This document shows positions 23,123 through 32,278 of a stretch of 45,432 nucleotides of DNA, piece by piece. The stretch covers positions 1 to 45,432 of the forward strand of contig JANQFE010000060.1 in the NCBI GenBank assembly GCA_028278025.1. The letters are read 5' to 3'. Origin of the DNA: Thermodesulfobacteriota bacterium. Lineage in GTDB: Bacteria > Desulfobacterota > WTBG01 > CAIYCZ01 > CAIRTM01. The notes beneath the pieces are model-generated. The model was not told the origin of the DNA, searched no databases, and worked only from the letters and a program-made list of their open reading frames with translations. Every line of letters starts with the position of its first letter. Position 1 is the first letter of the stretch. The position numbers were made by a program, and so were the translations under genes.

Positions 23123-24040
23123 ATGGACAGAAGAGTCCTTTTTGCAATTATAGTATGCCTGATTGCCTGTCCTGCGGCACCCGCTGTCGGCAATCCGTTT
23201 CTGACAACACCCCAGAAAAAAGAAGAAACCGTTACACAAAAGCGAACTTTTCATCCGGCGGTAATACAAAAAGTTATTAGGACCTTATCGAAAGCCCAGC
23301 GCCAGTTACATGCAAAGATATCCCGTTTTGCCCGTCAACTAAAAAATGAGCCCTCAGTTAAGACTTTTTTGCTGCTGTTTGCTATTGCTTTTTCTTACGG
23401 GGTCATCCATGCCGTGGGGCCGGGTCATGGTAAATTGTTTGCCGTTTCCTATTTTTTTTCTGAGAAAGCTGAAGTGAAAAAGGGGGCGATGCTGGGAAAC
23501 ATGATTGCTTTTATGCATGCAGGGACTTCTATCGTACTGGTGCTGATAATCTATGGAATCGTAAGCCGGACGGTGTTGAGTCATGTTGAGAATACTACTC
23601 GAACCATATCACTCATCAGCTACGGCATGGTAACCCTGATTGGATTAACCCTTTTATTGCTCAGAATAAAAAGCAAAGCGCACCACGGACTGCCCGATCA
23701 TTCCCATGATGGGGATTTGAGTTTTAGTTCCAATACAAGCCTGATCTCCATTGCTTTGGCCGCGGGAATTATCCCCTGTCCGGGAACCATATTGCTGCTG
23801 ATTTTCAGTATCTCGCTGGATATGCTCCTGCTGGGAATCCTGCTGGCACTGGCTATTGCTGCAGGCATGGCAGTTACTATATCTCTAGCCGGTATCGCCG
23901 TCATTATATCGCGTCAACTGTTACTGGATGTAATCCTTCGGACAAAAAAGATTCGACTAATCCTTGCAAATGGACTAGAATTTGCGGGAAGCACCGCAAT
24001 AGTGCTGCTGGGCGGGGTCCTTTTTATAAGCAGCTTATAA
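23123..24040 (+). CDS. NicO-family nickel/cobalt transporter
   Basis: About 305 residues, start taken at ATG 23123. A cleavable or anchoring N-terminal segment (about 5-22) is followed by a basic periplasmic stretch, then six or seven membrane helices. Family motifs are seen: HAVGPGHGK in the first core helix, MIAFMHAGTSIVLVL, a His-rich loop (HHGLPDHSHDGD) and AAGIIPCPGTILLLIFS. NicO/RcnA proteins move Ni2+ or Co2+; whether in or out cannot be told from sequence. The pair with DUF1007 is typical. The downstream CDF-HflK fusion begins 36 nt later on the same strand. Confidence 0.87.
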   Translation: MDRRVLFAIIVCLIACPAAPAVGNPFLTTPQKKEETVTQKRTFHPAVIQKVIRTLSKAQRQLHAKISRFARQLKNEPSVKTFLLLFAIAFSYGVIHAVGPGHGKLFAVSYFFSEKAEVKKGAMLGNMIAFMHAGTSIVLVLIIYGIVSRTVLSHVENTTRTISLISYGMVTLIGLTLLLLRIKSKAHHGLPDHSHDGDLSFSSNTSLISIALAAGIIPCPGTILLLIFSISLDMLLLGILLALAIAAGMAVTISLAGIAVIISRQLLLDVILRTKKIRLILANGLEFAGSTAIVLLGGVLFISSL

Positions 24041-24076
24041 GAACTCTTTGCATACGGCTTTTATATTTTTACGGAC

Positions 24077-25834
24077 ATGACCGAACAGACAACGAGCAAA
24101 CATAAAACACCCTTTGATGTCAAAGCCAAAACTGCCGCAGCAGCAACGGGAATGAATCTTCTGCTCACCGGCATCAAGTTTTTCCTCTATTATCTGTCGG
24201 GCAGTATGGCAATCCTGGCAGAAGCCTGGCACAGCTTTTCAGACATAGCAACGAGTCTGCTGGTATTCGTTGCGATACGGCATTCCACAAGAAACAGCCC
24301 AAGCAGCGCAGACCATGACAGGGAGGCCTCGGGGCCTGTGAGGCCATCGAACAGAATGGAAATGCTTGTTTCCCTGATGATCGGACTTCTTTTAACATGT
24401 GTAGCCGTTATCCTTCTCAGAAAGGCCGTGTATACAGAAGCAATGCCGATCAACAAGCCGCTGCTTTCCGGTTTTCTCTTTTTGGCCTTTTCAGTCGGGT
24501 CCTATGTTATTTACCGCTTTGAAACCCGCATCGGTAAAAATGAAGGCTCGATTGGTCTGGTATCCGACGGAATGCATGCACGTGCGGATATGCTTGCATC
24601 CCTGCTCACAGGTTTTTCTCTGATCATATATGCCATGGGGCTAAACCTTGACCGCTGGGTGGCAGGAATAATTGCCCTTTTTATTCTTTCATTTGCGCTG
24701 GAAACCCTTTTTAACGTAGGACTCGTATTTTTTCATCGTGAAAAAGAGTATCTTTTTAAATATCGATCTTCTGAGATTGTCGGACTTCTTTTTAACCGCG
24801 ATGCCAGGCAAAAGGCAGCTGCTGCAATTGATGATTTCTTCGGGGCAAGACCTGGCAGCGCAAAGATATTTAAGTCTTCATATAGAATTGCACCTCGTGC
24901 CCTCATCGTTCTCATTGGGTTTACCTATGCATCGACATCTTTTTTTACCGTTAGTATAAACGAAAAGGCGGTTGTTGAACGTTTCGGGAGGCCAACAAGC
25001 ACCGAAACATCGGTCGGCCCCGGCGTGCATGTTAAGCTGCCGTGGCCCATTGACCGGGTTAAAATAATGCAAACCGCCTACGTCGAACAACTCCACATCG
25101 GCAATATCGGCGACACACGGCAAAGGGCGTTGCTGTGGACCAGAAGACATGGTACCGAAGAACCTTTCCTGAGCGGTGACAATAATTTTTTCTATCCGTA
25201 TATTGTGGTGCATTATCGCATAAAAAACGTTTTTCACTATCTCTATAAACATACCGATCCCCAAAGACTGCTTAATGAAGTGGGGCACAGAATTGTAACA
25301 GGTCTTTTTGTCAGGGAAAGGTTTTATAGTATTGCAACCACCCATCGAAGAAAGCTCGAACAGGAGCTGTTTGTAAGGCTTCAAAAAAGTCTGGATAATC
25401 TGGAAAGCGGGATAGAAGTGCTATCGGTAAACTTCAAGGATATACATCCTCCCATGTCGGTGGCAGATTCGTTTGAGCGTGTCATTGCCGGCTATCAGCA
25501 AAAACAGGAAATTATTAATCAGGCAACAGGTTACAAAAACAAAGTGCTTCCTAAAACACGCGGCCAGGCCGGTGTAATGATTGAAGAAGCTCGCGGCTAC
25601 ATCAACGACCGGGAAAAGCGGGCGGAAGGAGAAGCAACCCGTTTCAGTATTTCATTGCCTGCATCAGAAACGGAAAAGCAACTCACTATGTCTCGCCGTC
25701 ATTTGCAGACAATGCAGGATATATTAAAAAATAAAACAAAAGTTCTTGTTGACCCGGCGGTACGAGATCCTGAAATATGGATAGGATTTGAAAACATAGC
25801 ACCCCTCAGTATACAAGGAGGTAAGAAGCAGTGA
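24077..25834 (+). CDS. Cation diffusion facilitator fused to HflK-like SPFH protein
   Basis: A 585-residue fusion. Residues about 15-222 are a CDF transporter membrane domain with six helices and both halves of the metal site intact: His52-x3-Asp56 (EAWHSFSD) and His167-x3-Asp171 (DGMHARAD). The usual CDF C-terminal cytoplasmic domain is missing. Instead a hydrophobic segment (about 275-292) leads into an SPFH domain (about 293-500) with HflK marks: NEKAVVERFGRP, GPGVHVKLPWPIDRV and LSGDNNFFYPYIVVHYRI. The C-terminus is a charged helix. It overlaps the next gene by 4 nt (GTGA). A zinc, iron or nickel exporter held in an SPFH ring is the likely reading; the metal is unknown. Confidence 0.9.
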   Translation: MTEQTTSKHKTPFDVKAKTAAAATGMNLLLTGIKFFLYYLSGSMAILAEAWHSFSDIATSLLVFVAIRHSTRNSPSSADHDREASGPVRPSNRMEMLVSLMIGLLLTCVAVILLRKAVYTEAMPINKPLLSGFLFLAFSVGSYVIYRFETRIGKNEGSIGLVSDGMHARADMLASLLTGFSLIIYAMGLNLDRWVAGIIALFILSFALETLFNVGLVFFHREKEYLFKYRSSEIVGLLFNRDARQKAAAAIDDFFGARPGSAKIFKSSYRIAPRALIVLIGFTYASTSFFTVSINEKAVVERFGRPTSTETSVGPGVHVKLPWPIDRVKIMQTAYVEQLHIGNIGDTRQRALLWTRRHGTEEPFLSGDNNFFYPYIVVHYRIKNVFHYLYKHTDPQRLLNEVGHRIVTGLFVRERFYSIATTHRRKLEQELFVRLQKSLDNLESGIEVLSVNFKDIHPPMSVADSFERVIAGYQQKQEIINQATGYKNKVLPKTRGQAGVMIEEARGYINDREKRAEGEATRFSISLPASETEKQLTMSRRHLQTMQDILKNKTKVLVDPAVRDPEIWIGFENIAPLSIQGGKKQ

Positions 25835-26721
25835 GAGTAATAATTTTTTTAAGTACAGCTATCGCTGTTATAATTTTATTCATATTTCAGAGCAGTTTTA
25901 CGGTCTCTGAACGTGAATATGTGGTTTTGACACAGTTCGGCAAACCCACCGCTACGATAAGCTCGGCAGGCTTCCACTGGAAGCGTCCGGGGTTTCTTGA
26001 AACTGCAAACCGGATTGAACGTCGCAATCAAACGTTTACCACACGCCCTATTCAGCTTCTGCTGGGGGATAAAAACCCGATTGTACTGACGTGCTATGTA
26101 TGCTGGCGCGTCCGCGAACCGCTTCTTTTTTTTCAGTCCCTGGTAAATGCAGAGGTTGCCGTACAGAAGCTGGGGGATATGGTTAACTCCCAGTTGGGAA
26201 ATGCCCTGGGGGATTTCAGGCTGAACAATATTATCAACATTAACCCTGAGGAGGTTAAGATAGCTGAGCTTGAAGATCGGATCTTGAGCAACACAAATAC
26301 CCGTGCACAGGAAAAATACGGAATAAAGGTGGTGCAGGTGGGTATTCGCAGAATCGCCTATCCGTCAATTGTTGCTGATGCCGTCTATAACCGGATGAGA
26401 TCGGAGCGGGAAAAGGAGGCCATGAAATTCAGGGCGGAAGGACAGGAGGCGGCAACCAAAATCAGAGCAAGCGCCGACCGGGAGGTCAAAGAAATACTTG
26501 CCGAGGCATACAAACAGTCCCAAATTTTGAAAGGAGAAGGCGACCAAAAAGCCCTGAAGATTTATTCCGAAGCCTATGGGAAGGATCGGGAATTTTTTGA
26601 ATTCACTAAGTCCATGGAAGCTTATACAGAAATACTGGATAAAAAGAGTACCCTGATACTGTCCACTGATTCTGAAATTTTCAGGTATCTTTCCAACCCC
26701 GGAGGCAATAAACAACAGTAA
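25831..26721 (+). CDS. hflC: HflC-like SPFH membrane protein
   Basis: A 296-residue protein with one N-terminal membrane helix (about 3-21) and the SPFH domain: VSEREYVVLTQFGKPTATISSAGFHWKRPGFLET, then LGDKNPIVLTCYVCWRV. The long helix (about 205-265) has the HflC pattern MRSEREKEAMKFRAEGQEAATKIRA and EAYKQSQILKGEGDQKAL. It would assemble with HflK partners into a large ring or cage in the inner membrane facing the periplasm, which in E. coli encloses FtsH. No ftsH is in the window. Start GTG has AAGGAGGT 8 nt upstream and overlaps the fusion gene, so the ratio of the two products is coupled. Confidence 0.92.
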   Translation: MRVIIFLSTAIAVIILFIFQSSFTVSEREYVVLTQFGKPTATISSAGFHWKRPGFLETANRIERRNQTFTTRPIQLLLGDKNPIVLTCYVCWRVREPLLFFQSLVNAEVAVQKLGDMVNSQLGNALGDFRLNNIININPEEVKIAELEDRILSNTNTRAQEKYGIKVVQVGIRRIAYPSIVADAVYNRMRSEREKEAMKFRAEGQEAATKIRASADREVKEILAEAYKQSQILKGEGDQKALKIYSEAYGKDREFFEFTKSMEAYTEILDKKSTLILSTDSEIFRYLSNPGGNKQQ

Positions 26722-26737
26722 ATCAAAGTCAATAAAG

Positions 26738-27712
26738 ATGAAAGCAATCTTCAAGGAAACCAATACTACTATTATACTCTTTGTGCGCTGGATTATGCTG
26801 TGCCTGGTCATCCTATATCTTTGCTCAGGCATTTATGCTGTATCGTCAAATGAAATCGCAATTTTACAGCGTTTTGGAAAAGTTTTGGATGATAAGGTGC
26901 AGCCGGGCATTCACTTTGCGCTCCCCTGGCCCATTGACCGGGTAACCAAAGTGCCGGTTAAGATTATCAACCGCATACTCATTGATGATTTTTCTTCGGC
27001 TTATTCAGAACAAAGCAGCACCGCAAGAATCTTTACCAGCATGACCGGCCTGGATTCATACTGCATTACCGGAGACAACAACCTGGTAAATATTCTGTGT
27101 GTTATTCAGTACAACATTACCAATCCGTTCAATTACATTTTCCGCATAAGAAATCCCGAATTAATGCTTCATAATATGTCGGCAAATGCCATTATCCGCT
27201 GCCTTGCAAGCAAACCCATCGACGCGGCACTGACGAGCGGGAAGCTGGAGATCGGCCGCTACATTAAACTGGAACTTCAGAAAAAACTGCAGGAAGTCCA
27301 AAGCGGCCTCAGTGTTTCCTTTGTCGAACTGCGTGATCTCAGACCGCCGGATCGTGTTCAACAAGCCTTCTCCGATGTAGTGAAAGCAGACATTGACCGG
27401 GTAAAAGTGGTTAATCAGGCAGAGGCCTACCGTAATGAACAAATCCCTGCAGCAAAAGCCGCTGCAAACCGCTTGCTGCAGGAGGCTGAAGCATATAAAC
27501 GTGAAGTGGTTTTGCGAGCGGAAGGAGATACGAGCCGTTTTGTGAGCCTGCTGAACCAGGTTGCAAAGAGAGGAGAGACCGCTCGAAACATGTTATATAT
27601 TGAGACAATACAGGCAATATTTACAAAAGTGGCTAAGAAACATATTATGGTTTTTGATAGAGCCGGTCAAGTCCCGGCCCGGATTAAACTTTTTGCTCAG
27701 CAGGACAACTGA
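26738..27712 (+). CDS. hflK: HflK-like SPFH membrane protein
   Basis: A 324-residue protein with one membrane helix (about 12-33) and an HflK-type SPFH domain: NEIAILQRFGKVLDDKVQPGIHFALPWPIDRVTKV and GDNNLVNILCVIQYNI. The helix AEAYRNEQIPAAKAAANRLLQEAEAYKREVVLRAEGDTSRF is typical. It is a second HflK in the same operon, with the CDF fusion being the first. The spacing of 16 nt from hflC and the weak ribosome binding site suggest lower or coupled translation. The three genes would give mixed HflK-C-K' rings. Confidence 0.9.
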   Translation: MKAIFKETNTTIILFVRWIMLCLVILYLCSGIYAVSSNEIAILQRFGKVLDDKVQPGIHFALPWPIDRVTKVPVKIINRILIDDFSSAYSEQSSTARIFTSMTGLDSYCITGDNNLVNILCVIQYNITNPFNYIFRIRNPELMLHNMSANAIIRCLASKPIDAALTSGKLEIGRYIKLELQKKLQEVQSGLSVSFVELRDLRPPDRVQQAFSDVVKADIDRVKVVNQAEAYRNEQIPAAKAAANRLLQEAEAYKREVVLRAEGDTSRFVSLLNQVAKRGETARNMLYIETIQAIFTKVAKKHIMVFDRAGQVPARIKLFAQQDN

Positions 27713-27907
27713 TGAGTCCAGCCCTGGTTCTCAGGTATTGCAATGGAAAATAGCAAAATTCTGATTAAATTTTAGGAAAATAATTCTTCGGGCTTGAGTG
27801 AAACTGTTTCTCCGTAACGTCCTCATTTCCCATGGTTTGGGTCAGCCGTCCACGGACGCCGTGAGTCGAAAACTGCTTCGGCTATCGAAAAGCGGACATG
27901 TCCAATT

Positions 27908-28837
27908 TTACTTTTTCCCAGCCTCCGTGAAGATGATTGAAGCATAGCTTACACAATCAGTATAATCCTGCAGCAGGTCACCGGATGTATAATAGGTAAG
28001 CAGTGTTCCCCGGGTCGACACAGGCAGCATTTTTAGAAATATTCCGATTGGACGCGCACCACAAATGGTTGCTCCGGTCTCATCAACATACTTTAAAAAC
28101 CCGTCAAAATCTTTAGCAGTAATTTTATCAATAGCACCGCCATCAAGTTTCTTCAGGTTTGCTTTGACATTATCCCTGAACGGCACATACCCGAACCGGC
28201 CGCCGAAATGGGTAAAATCAGAACTGACAACCATCACGGTGGAATCATCCAGATGGTTCTTCAGCGCTGTGGCAGCTTCTGCGTAATCTTTGGGGGACAT
28301 TTCTCCAACCACGAGGGGAACAATCATAAAATCATCCAGCACCACCTGCAGAAAGGGAAGCTGCATTTCAAGCGAGTGCTCCGGCAACTCTGCATTGCGC
28401 GGGCCTTTAAAAACCAGCAGTTTATAAAGCTCATCAGACATGGCCCGGTCGACCGTGATCGTACCCAGCGGTGTTTCATACAGGTCGACACCTGATGTTG
28501 CAATCCCGGTAAAATAGGAATAATGCGACGGACCCAGCACTATCACCCGTTTAATCTTTTTATTCTGCAAGGCCTTAAACCCGTAAGCAGCAGCCTGGCC
28601 GGAAAACTGAATGCCGGCATGGGGGGAAATGATCCCAAAGGGGCGGCCCTGCACGTCCGGCAACTCTACTTTGTCCAGCAGGTCGTTGAGTAAACTCTTC
28701 AAGTTGTCTTTGTCGCCGGGATACCATGACCCGGCTATCGGTGATTTTCTCACGGTGCCCTCCCCTGCCTCTGCACCAGTGCAGAAGCACACTGAGTAAA
28801 TAATGACGAATGCAATGACGGTAAGCCTGCACATCAT
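27908..28837 (-). CDS. Exported Memo-like protein (AmmeMemoRadiSam system B type)
   Basis: About 309 residues from ATG 28837. After a signal peptide (ending GAEA) the Memo fold is clear: KSPIAGSWYPGD, SPHAGIQFSG, VLGPSHY, LPEHSLEMQLPFLQ, VVSSDFTHFG and a closing GATICGARPI. The three histidines that form the metal or active site in Memo-type proteins are present. Most bacterial members are cytoplasmic and lie next to radical SAM and AMMECR1 genes; here it stands alone and appears exported. The start is uncertain, because no ribosome binding site stands out. The substrate is unknown. Confidence 0.87.
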   Translation of the reverse strand: MMCRLTVIAFVIIYSVCFCTGAEAGEGTVRKSPIAGSWYPGDKDNLKSLLNDLLDKVELPDVQGRPFGIISPHAGIQFSGQAAAYGFKALQNKKIKRVIVLGPSHYSYFTGIATSGVDLYETPLGTITVDRAMSDELYKLLVFKGPRNAELPEHSLEMQLPFLQVVLDDFMIVPLVVGEMSPKDYAEAATALKNHLDDSTVMVVSSDFTHFGGRFGYVPFRDNVKANLKKLDGGAIDKITAKDFDGFLKYVDETGATICGARPIGIFLKMLPVSTRGTLLTYYTSGDLLQDYTDCVSYASIIFTEAGKK

Positions 28838-28910
28838 ATCATCATTAATAGTATATATCATATATAATAGCAATAAAAAGCTGTTTAGGGAAAAGGTAAA
28901 AAGATTAAGA

Positions 28911-28994
28911 GGTTAAAAGGCAAAGAGACAAAAGAAGGTTGTTGAAGTAGTGTAGATAAAATAGTATATACCTTTTAACCTGTTTGCCTTTTAA
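28911..28994. repeat. Competing inverted repeats before the AmpG-like gene
   Basis: GGTTAAAAGG (28911-28920) pairs perfectly with CCTTTTAACC (28971-28980). The overlapping TTAAAAGGCAAA (28913-28924) pairs perfectly with TTTGCCTTTTAA (28983-28994). The two pairings are mutually exclusive. The second ends just before AGAGGA, the ribosome binding site of the gene at 29006, so it could control access. Confidence 0.45.
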
Positions 28995-29005
28995 GAGGAT
29001 AGTGA

Positions 29006-30250
29006 ATGACAAAACGAACCCCCTGGTTGTATATCCCCACTCTTTATTTTTCCGAAGGTCTGCCCTATGTGATTGTCTATACCGTATCAGCCATCATGTA
29101 CAAAACAATGGGCATGTCCAATGAGTTTATCGGCTATACCAGTATCCTGTACCTGCCCTGGGTGATAAAAATGTTTTGGAGCCCTCTGGTTGATGTCTAT
29201 ACCACAAAACGTTTCTGGATTATTACAACCCAGCTACTGATGGCCTGCATGTTTGCCCTGCTTGCTCTGAGTATTACCACCTCGTATTTTGTGGTGTTGA
29301 CCCTCGCGGCATTTATCTTAGCAGCTTTCATATCTGCCACCCATGATATAGCCGCCGATGGATACTACATGCTGGCCCTGGACAAAAAAGATCAAGCCTT
29401 TTTCCTGGGAGTCCGCTCAACATTTTACCGCATAGCAATGATTTTCGGCACCGGGCTTCTGGTAGTACTGGCGGGGACCATCGAGAAAAGAACCGGCAAC
29501 ATACCCGCAGGCTGGTCCATGGTTATGGCGGTTGCAGCCCTTTTGTTCATGTGTGCCTTTCTGTTTCACCGGCACTATCTGCCGCACCCTCCTGCAGATT
29601 CGACGGCTCCTGTATCTGAGATGACAAAAGGGTTTCGTGATGCATTCAGAACCTATTTTAAACAGGATAAAATAGCAGCGATTGTAGCTTTTATCCTGCT
29701 GTACCGTCTGGGAGAAGCAATGCTGGTTAAAATGGCCGCCCCGTTTCTGCTTGACAGCCCTGAAGCCGGTGGCCTCGGACTTGCCACCGATACGGTTGGC
29801 TATGTATACGGTACCGTGGGGGTGATCAGTCTGTGTGCCGGGGGAATTCTGGGAGGCTGGCTCATTGCCCGTTTCGGACTCAAACGGTGTATCTGGCCTA
29901 TGGCAGTGTTGCTGAACGCTCCTGATATTCTGTATGTGTATATGTCTATGAGCCCGCCGGCACTTACCGCAGTATATGCTATGGTCGCTCTTGAACAATT
30001 CGGTTACGGACTAGGGTTTACCGCCTTTTCTGTTTTTCTTATGTATATTGCGCGCGCACCCTACAAAACATCCCACTTTGCCATATCAACAGGGCTGATG
30101 GCCCTGGGGATGATGCTTCCCGGTATGTTTAGCGGTGTGCTGCAAAGCGCCCTGGGCTATGCCGGTTTCTTTATTACAGTGCTGGTGCTGACCCTGCCCG
30201 GCATGGCTCTATTGTTCTTCATCCCTCTCGAAAAAAATAGTCCTACCTGA
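29006..30250 (+). CDS. AmpG-like MFS transporter
   Basis: A 414-residue protein with twelve predicted membrane helices. The N-terminus LYFSEGLPYVIVYTVSAIMYKTMGMSNEFIGYTSILYLPWVIKMFWSPLVD is the pattern of AmpG-type permeases, and SATHDIAADGYYMLAL matches the family's TQDIAADGY motif. AmpG imports anhydro-muropeptides for cell-wall recycling; related MFS proteins carry other solutes, so the substrate is not certain. AGAGGA lies about 6 nt before the ATG. A hairpin spans the stop codon. No ampC or recycling gene is adjacent. Confidence 0.82.
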   Translation: MTKRTPWLYIPTLYFSEGLPYVIVYTVSAIMYKTMGMSNEFIGYTSILYLPWVIKMFWSPLVDVYTTKRFWIITTQLLMACMFALLALSITTSYFVVLTLAAFILAAFISATHDIAADGYYMLALDKKDQAFFLGVRSTFYRIAMIFGTGLLVVLAGTIEKRTGNIPAGWSMVMAVAALLFMCAFLFHRHYLPHPPADSTAPVSEMTKGFRDAFRTYFKQDKIAAIVAFILLYRLGEAMLVKMAAPFLLDSPEAGGLGLATDTVGYVYGTVGVISLCAGGILGGWLIARFGLKRCIWPMAVLLNAPDILYVYMSMSPPALTAVYAMVALEQFGYGLGFTAFSVFLMYIARAPYKTSHFAISTGLMALGMMLPGMFSGVLQSALGYAGFFITVLVLTLPGMALLFFIPLEKNSPT

Positions 30251-30268
30251 AAACATTTCTTCAGGTAG
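30243..30268 (+). terminator. Hairpin at the end of the AmpG-like gene
   Basis: CTACCTGAA and its perfect complement TTCAGGTAG form a 9-bp stem around AACATTTC, with the stop codon in the left arm. The T run after it is poor (GGTTTTG some 12 nt on), so termination is likely but not certain. Confidence 0.45.
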
Positions 30269-30451
30269 CTGTGAATGTTGGTTTTGTGTATGACAGGATT
30301 GGTAATAAACGATATTTAAAGTTAGATTAATATCTTATCCTCTATTAAACCTTCAAGCCACAACTGTTTATTTAAATCAACTGTATTGCCCCTCCTGGTG
30401 TTTTTTGCTCGGAACTCAGGGTAGTGTAGCCCAAAGTTCGACGTGTGTTAT

Positions 30452-31693
30452 TTACGCTTCTGCCACCGTTTCATTACTTTTTTTTCTTCCTGTATCTTTT
30501 AGGGGAAAAATAAAGAATGCAGCGACAAAATAGCACAGCGCCATGAAAATAAAACCCGGCCATTGTGAACCCGAAAGGTCTATTATCTTACCCGTAATGA
30601 TCGGTCCGATAAACCCACCGAAATTGCCGATCATAAATACAAGCCCTATCGTAGTCCCCGCCAGCTCAGGGCCGATCCCTTCGGTTTCAACAATTGAGGC
30701 CATAAATATCGGCGCAATACTTCCCATTGCAGCCCCTGAAACAATCAGTGCAATAATCAGGGGTACGCCGCTAAAAGTTGCGAAAGCAAAAATACATAAG
30801 CTTTGAACAATAGTACCTACAATAAGAAACGGTTTTCTCCTGCCAAGCTTGTCTGATGCGGCCCCGCCTGCAAGTTTAAAAAGGGCATTTGATGCCATTA
30901 TAAGTGCAACAAAGGCGCCTGCCTTCCCCGCGCTTATTCCTCGTTCCGTCAGTATAATGGGAAGCAATGCAAATATCGATGATGTGCTTATAAAACGACA
31001 CAGGTAAAACAATGCGGTTAACCATATCGCCTTAATTTTAAATACTTTCTTAAAATTCTCCTTAAAGCCGGCCTTTTTCGCCTTGGAAGCATCCTGGACT
31101 TTTTTATCACGAAACAGCACCATCCAGATAAATCCTGTGATAGCGGTAGCTATTCCCGACACGATCATAACATTTCGCCAACCTCCTAAAAAAGGCGACA
31201 GAATTCCGGCAGCAATGGCCATGGCCAGTGCTGCTGCCAATGTCATTGCCAGAAGTGCAACCCCGTTTGCCATGGCAAATTCATTTTTAGGAAACCACAT
31301 GCTGAGGGATTTGGAAATATTGGGCGGCATGGCGGCGGTTCCCATACCAATCAAAAACATGCATGCGACAAGTTCATTGGGACTATCGGTGAACCCCCGT
31401 AGAGTACCTGCCAGTGCGGTAATGATAACAGCCATCCCAAAGGTCCATCTTGCCCCGATCCTGTCTGTAATGGCGCCGGCAACTGGGGAAAATATAATGG
31501 ACGGCAGTGTAAGTATTCCCATGATCAGCCCAATCTGGGCCTTAGTGAGGGGAATTTCAGCTCCAATTTCCTTGAACAGCGGTGGTATACACTGTACACC
31601 GAGAAAAGCTATAAAAATGTTTAAGAAAAGAATTGACAGTACAGCCCAGCGAAATGGGCTCTTTTGATCATCAACACCTGTTTGTTCATTCAT
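30452..31693 (-). CDS. MFS transporter (substrate unknown)
   Basis: A 413-residue major facilitator with twelve helices. The loop 2-3 motif is AGAITDRIGARWTFG and the equivalent in the second half is GAASDKLGRRKPFL. The sequence FLIGMGTAAMPPNISKSLSMWFPKNEFAMANG is typical of the anion / cyanate-like (NarK-CynX-NimT) branch. A 25-30 residue basic central loop (KKVQDASKAKKAGFKENFKKVFK) separates the halves. GGAG 5-6 nt upstream supports the start. It faces the AmpG-like gene convergently. No enzyme gene nearby hints at the substrate. Confidence 0.8.
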   Translation of the reverse strand: MNEQTGVDDQKSPFRWAVLSILFLNIFIAFLGVQCIPPLFKEIGAEIPLTKAQIGLIMGILTLPSIIFSPVAGAITDRIGARWTFGMAVIITALAGTLRGFTDSPNELVACMFLIGMGTAAMPPNISKSLSMWFPKNEFAMANGVALLAMTLAAALAMAIAAGILSPFLGGWRNVMIVSGIATAITGFIWMVLFRDKKVQDASKAKKAGFKENFKKVFKIKAIWLTALFYLCRFISTSSIFALLPIILTERGISAGKAGAFVALIMASNALFKLAGGAASDKLGRRKPFLIVGTIVQSLCIFAFATFSGVPLIIALIVSGAAMGSIAPIFMASIVETEGIGPELAGTTIGLVFMIGNFGGFIGPIITGKIIDLSGSQWPGFIFMALCYFVAAFFIFPLKDTGRKKSNETVAEA

Positions 31694-32278
31694 CTTCGCT
31701 CCACCTGGATTAAATAAAAATCTATTCCCTTAACTTTCCTGTTCGCATAAGGATTTTCAGTATTAGAGTTTATGCATAATACCAAGGCAAAGTCAAACAA
31801 ATAACGTCAATTAGAATAATACTAAGAGAATAATACTAAACACAATACGGTCAAAGTATTTCAAACAGTTAAAGGAAAAACAGGTGGCTACAAAACCCTG
31901 CACATCGCCTGTCACACCGGGATATACACTAACAAATAATATAAGTCTAATATACATTTGTTATCAGCAGATTTGAAATTTCTTTAAAACTACATGATAG
32001 CGGTTATCTTCCTTCATCAACAAGAAATTAAAATTTACCAGGTTGGCATAAACATCTTTGATTCAATTCTTCTCATTTCCAGTGAGGAGAAAACATATCA
32101 ACAATACCTTGAATTCCGCTACATTCTGTATTACTTGTGTTAATGTAACGCTTTTACAATACTATTAAAGCTGGATTCTTTCTATTTTTTACCTAACTGA
32201 AAGCAAGTTCTCAGCAAAGACAGCATAACTATATTGGACATTGTGAGATGATTTATAACAACAATAAGGAGAAAAGCG
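31694..32278. other. AT-rich intergenic region before rubrerythrin
   Basis: The 585-nt gap lies between two divergent genes. No convincing gene is present. GAATAATACTAA is repeated directly at 31814-31825 and 31828-31839, a 14-nt period that may be a regulator site. AAGGAGA before the rubrerythrin ATG is the only clear signal near its right end. Confidence 0.45.

Noticed and set aside
31811..31825. TTAG-N7-CTAA, a near match to the DtxR-like boxes
   Set aside because: The spacer is seven bases, not six, and it is not close to a start codon; it was not counted with the five boxes.
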